From positions 248,001-312,000 of the forward strand of contig CAVTBT010000005.1 of assembly GCA_963733065.1 (NCBI GenBank): a DNA stretch of 64,000 nucleotides, read 5' to 3'. This DNA comes from CAVTBT01 sp963733065. Its GTDB lineage: Bacteria > Actinomycetota > Thermoleophilia > Gaiellales > Gaiellaceae. This document shows positions 61,767 through 64,000 of the stretch, piece after piece. A program made the position numbers and the translations under genes. The notes beneath the pieces were generated by a model that worked only from the letters and a program-made list of their open reading frames with translations, did no database searches and was not told where the DNA came from. The stretch's first letter is position 1. The number at the start of each line of letters is the position of its first letter.

Positions 61767-63593
61767 TCACGTCCGCACCCGCACGATGTGCGCCTGGCCG
61801 GGGCCGAGCTTCACGTAGTTCCGGCCAGTCCGCCAGCGAAAGACCAGGCCGCTCAACAACTCGTCGGCCTCGAACTCCGGCGGCAGGCCGAGCGAATCGG
61901 AAAGGATCGCCAGGCCGTCCCGTGTCGCGAACGGGTCGAGGTTGACGATGACCACGACGCGGCTTGCACCCTCCATCTTCGCGAACGCGAACAGGTGCTC
62001 GTGGTGTGTCTCCACGAACGAGAAGTTCTCGAACCGCTGCAGCGCGGGCGTGGTGCGCCGGATCTCGTTGAGACGCCGGACGAGCGGCAGCAGCGGCCCG
62101 TCGAGCGTCCGCTTCTTGAGCTCGTACTTCTCCGAGTTCAGGTACTCCTCCGACCCCTCGTGGACAGGCACGTTCTCCGCGTGCTCGTACCCCGAGTAGA
62201 TGCCGTACGTCGGCGACAGCGTCGCCGCCAGCACGAGCCGCGCCTCGAACGCGGGCCGGCCGCCGACCTGCAGGTACTCGTGAAGGATGTCCGGGGTGTT
62301 GGCGAACACGTTCGGGCGGTAGTACGGCGCCCACGAGCGCGCCTGCTCGAGCCACTCGACGAGCTCCGCCTTCGTGTTCTTCCACGTGAAGTAGGTGTAC
62401 GACTGGCCGAAGCCGATCTTGCCGAGGGTCGTCATCATCGCCGGACGGGTGAACGCCTCGGCGAGGAAGACCGTGTCCGGGAACTCGGACCGGACCTCGC
62501 GGATGAGCCACTCCCAGAACGGCACGGACTTGGTATGCGGATTGTCGACGCGGTAGATCCGCACGCCCCGCCGGCACCAGCCGAGCACCACGTCACGGAG
62601 CGCCGTCCAGAGCGACTCCCAGTCCTCGGCACCGAAGTTGACGTTGTAGATGTCCTGGTAGCGCTTCGGCGGGTTCTCGGCGTACTTCAGCGTCCCGTCG
62701 GGGCGGCGGTAGAACCACTCCGGATGCTCGCGCAGCCACGGATGGTCGGGCGAGCACTGGATCGCGAAGTCCAGGCAGATCTCGCACCCGACCTCGCGAC
62801 CCGTCGCCACCATGGCGTCGAACTCCTTCCACGTGCCGAGGTCGGGATGGAGCGCGTCGTGGCCGCCCTCGTCGCCGCCGATTGCCCACGGGCTGCCGGG
62901 ATCCCCTGCCGCGGCGGTCAGCGTATTGTTCCGCCCCTTGCGGTTCGTGACGCCGATCGGGTGCACGGGCGGCAGGTAGGCGACGTCGAAGCCGAGCTCG
63001 GCCAGCTGCGGCAGCGCCTCGGTCACACCCCGGAAGCCGCCCCACGACCGGGGGAACAGCTCGTACCAGGATCCGAACCGCGCCCGCTCTCGCTCGACGT
63101 CCACCTCGAGCGGCTTCGCGAGCGACACGGAGTCGGTCCGTCGCTTCGCGCCGAGCACGGGTGCCTGCGCGCGCCACGCCTCGACGTCCTCCTCGTCGGC
63201 GTCGAACAGTGCGGCCCCTTCGGAGAGCTCGCCGGCGAGGTCTTCCTGGCCGGCGGCCAGCTTGCGGTCGAGCTCGTCGAGCCAGGTCGTATATGGATCG
63301 GTCCAGGCCTCGACCGTGTACTGCCAGCGGCCGAGCTCGGTCACGTCGAAATCGCCCTCCCAGTAATCGTTGCCGACTGCGGCGAGCGGCCGCTCCCGCC
63401 AACGGCGCGTGCCGGCGGGACGGTACTTGACCACGGCCCGCAGCCGGTCGTGACCATCCCGGAAGATCCTCGCCGAGACCCCCACACGGTCGCCGACCGT
63501 CGCCTTCGCCGGATAGCGTCCGCAGTCGACCTGAGGGACGACGTCGTGCAGCTGGATGCGGGCGGCTGGGCGGCGGGAGGTGAAGGCAGGCAC
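61767..63593 (-). CDS. glgE: Alpha-1,4-glucan:maltose-1-phosphate maltosyltransferase
   Basis: About 608 residues from GTG 63593; GTG 63620 is an in-frame alternative, and neither has a clear ribosome site. It adds maltosyl units from maltose-1-phosphate to linear glucans. The N-terminal domain has VDCGRYPAKATVGDRVGVSARIFRDGHDRLRA. The barrel includes RFGSWYELFPRSWGGFRGVTEALPQLAELGFDVAYLPPVHPIGVTNRKGRNN, LDFAIQCSPDHPWLREHPEWF, the nucleophile in VRIYRVDNPHTKSVPFWEWLI, the acid in VFLAEAFTRPAMM and FGQSYTYFTWKNTKAELVEWL. All are hallmark GlgE (GH13_3) segments. It is the first gene of the leftward cluster, with malQ divergent 44 bases away. Confidence 0.95.
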   Translation of the reverse strand: MPAFTSRRPAARIQLHDVVPQVDCGRYPAKATVGDRVGVSARIFRDGHDRLRAVVKYRPAGTRRWRERPLAAVGNDYWEGDFDVTELGRWQYTVEAWTDPYTTWLDELDRKLAAGQEDLAGELSEGAALFDADEEDVEAWRAQAPVLGAKRRTDSVSLAKPLEVDVERERARFGSWYELFPRSWGGFRGVTEALPQLAELGFDVAYLPPVHPIGVTNRKGRNNTLTAAAGDPGSPWAIGGDEGGHDALHPDLGTWKEFDAMVATGREVGCEICLDFAIQCSPDHPWLREHPEWFYRRPDGTLKYAENPPKRYQDIYNVNFGAEDWESLWTALRDVVLGWCRRGVRIYRVDNPHTKSVPFWEWLIREVRSEFPDTVFLAEAFTRPAMMTTLGKIGFGQSYTYFTWKNTKAELVEWLEQARSWAPYYRPNVFANTPDILHEYLQVGGRPAFEARLVLAATLSPTYGIYSGYEHAENVPVHEGSEEYLNSEKYELKKRTLDGPLLPLVRRLNEIRRTTPALQRFENFSFVETHHEHLFAFAKMEGASRVVVIVNLDPFATRDGLAILSDSLGLPPEFEADELLSGLVFRWRTGRNYVKLGPGQAHIVRVRT

Positions 63594-63637
63594 GTGACGT
63601 CGATTTTCAGCGATGCGCACTCTGTAAACAGTCGCCG

Positions 63638-64000
63638 GTGAAGCTTCGCCGTTCGTGCGGAATCCTGCTGCACCCGACGTCGCTGCCCGACGGCCGTCTC
63701 GGCCGGAGCGCGTACCGCTTCGTCGACTGGCTCCGGGCTGCCGGTGTGTCGTGGTGGCAGGTGCTGCCGCTCGGGCCTCCCGACGAGTTCGGCTCGCCGT
63801 ACGCGTCAGCGTCGGCGTTCGCCGCGTGGCGCGGGCTCCTCGCCGAGCCGAAAGCCCCGGTCTCGAGGGCCGAGGCGCGGCGGTTCCGCGCGCAGAACGC
63901 CGCCTGGATCGGCGACTGGGAGCGGTTTGCCGGCCGCGGCGCCGTGCAGGACCAGGTGCGATTCGAGCGCGAGTGGACGGCACTGCGGCGATACGCGAGA
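63638..64000 (+). CDS. malQ: 4-alpha-glucanotransferase, N-terminal part (cut by window edge)
   Basis: GTG 63638 opens KLRRSCGILLHPTSLPDGRLGRSAYRFVDWLRAAGVSWWQVLPLGPPDEFGSPYASASAFA, the N-terminus of GH77 amylomaltases (GillhPtSLP, G.....a..FvdwLa.aG...WQvLPlgP). The frame stays open to the last base (121 codons). It disproportionates maltodextrins. It is divergent from glgE; the intergenic space is 17 to 44 bases depending on the glgE start, so the two genes must share a very compact promoter or be leaderless. Confidence 0.92.
   Translation, partial: MKLRRSCGILLHPTSLPDGRLGRSAYRFVDWLRAAGVSWWQVLPLGPPDEFGSPYASASAFAAWRGLLAEPKAPVSRAEARRFRAQNAAWIGDWERFAGRGAVQDQVRFEREWTALRRYAR

Overview
This is a very GC-rich window whose genes use GTG and TTG starts freely and overlap tightly (ATGA, GTGA and TTGA junctions). 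The gene content fits a high-GC actinobacterium, perhaps of the Thermoleophilia/Gaiella type: a GlgE-TreS-Mak trehalose/glycogen set, a DasR-like GntR regulator, and repeated GT4 and AsnB surface-glycan genes. The lineage is inferred from content only.

Layout. 0-1.9 kb: a class III aminotransferase, cut by the window edge, divergent from a PLP-dependent decarboxylase. 1.9-20.6 kb: an exopolysaccharide locus with an initiating sugar transferase, five glycosyltransferases, a flippase, a chain-length regulator, an O-antigen-type polymerase, an AsnB amidotransferase, two methyltransferases and two paralogous secreted proteins of unknown function. A 5' half of a tRNA-Arg gene lies at its left edge and the intact tRNA-Arg(CCT) at its right edge. 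20.8-28.7 kb: a VOC protein, a phosphodiesterase, and a tightly coupled leftward operon (tandem double GT4, second AsnB, sulfotransferase, GT4). 28.8-31.8 kb: a glycolipid-binding-like protein, an arylsulfotransferase-family protein and a dienelactone hydrolase. 31.8-41.8 kb: an amino-sugar/muropeptide salvage regulon with a GH3 hexosaminidase, a sugar ABC transporter, a SIS-type deaminase/isomerase, a GntR regulator, MurQ, NagA and the ABC ATPase. Three inverted repeats resembling DasR operators lie in its two promoter regions. 41.8-47.6 kb: an exported intradiol dioxygenase, a lone receiver protein, fumarylacetoacetase with an unknown partner, and a large GAF-GGDEF-GAF-GAF-HD-GYP protein. 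47.6-64 kb: a leftward trehalose/glycogen cluster (glgE, treS, mak, glgB, treZ, glgX, treY), with a divergent malQ at the right edge. It is interrupted by a DrrA/B-type ABC exporter and a REP-associated tyrosine transposase (RAYT).

The most distinctive feature is a family of seven short palindromic repeats (core GGTGTC-A/T-GACACC with an asymmetric CTGTGGAMAA arm). In this window they occur only between 42.8 and 61.8 kb, surrounding the RAYT gene. They occupy the true intergenic gaps of the trehalose/glycogen cluster, and two copies are translated: one forms the C-terminus of the GGDEF/HD-GYP protein and one lies inside treY.

Caution: many genes between about 1.7 and 24 kb, and four or so further right, are split by single-base frameshifts although both halves are well conserved. 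This looks like residual indel error in the assembly. I therefore give whole-gene spans and the approximate shift positions.
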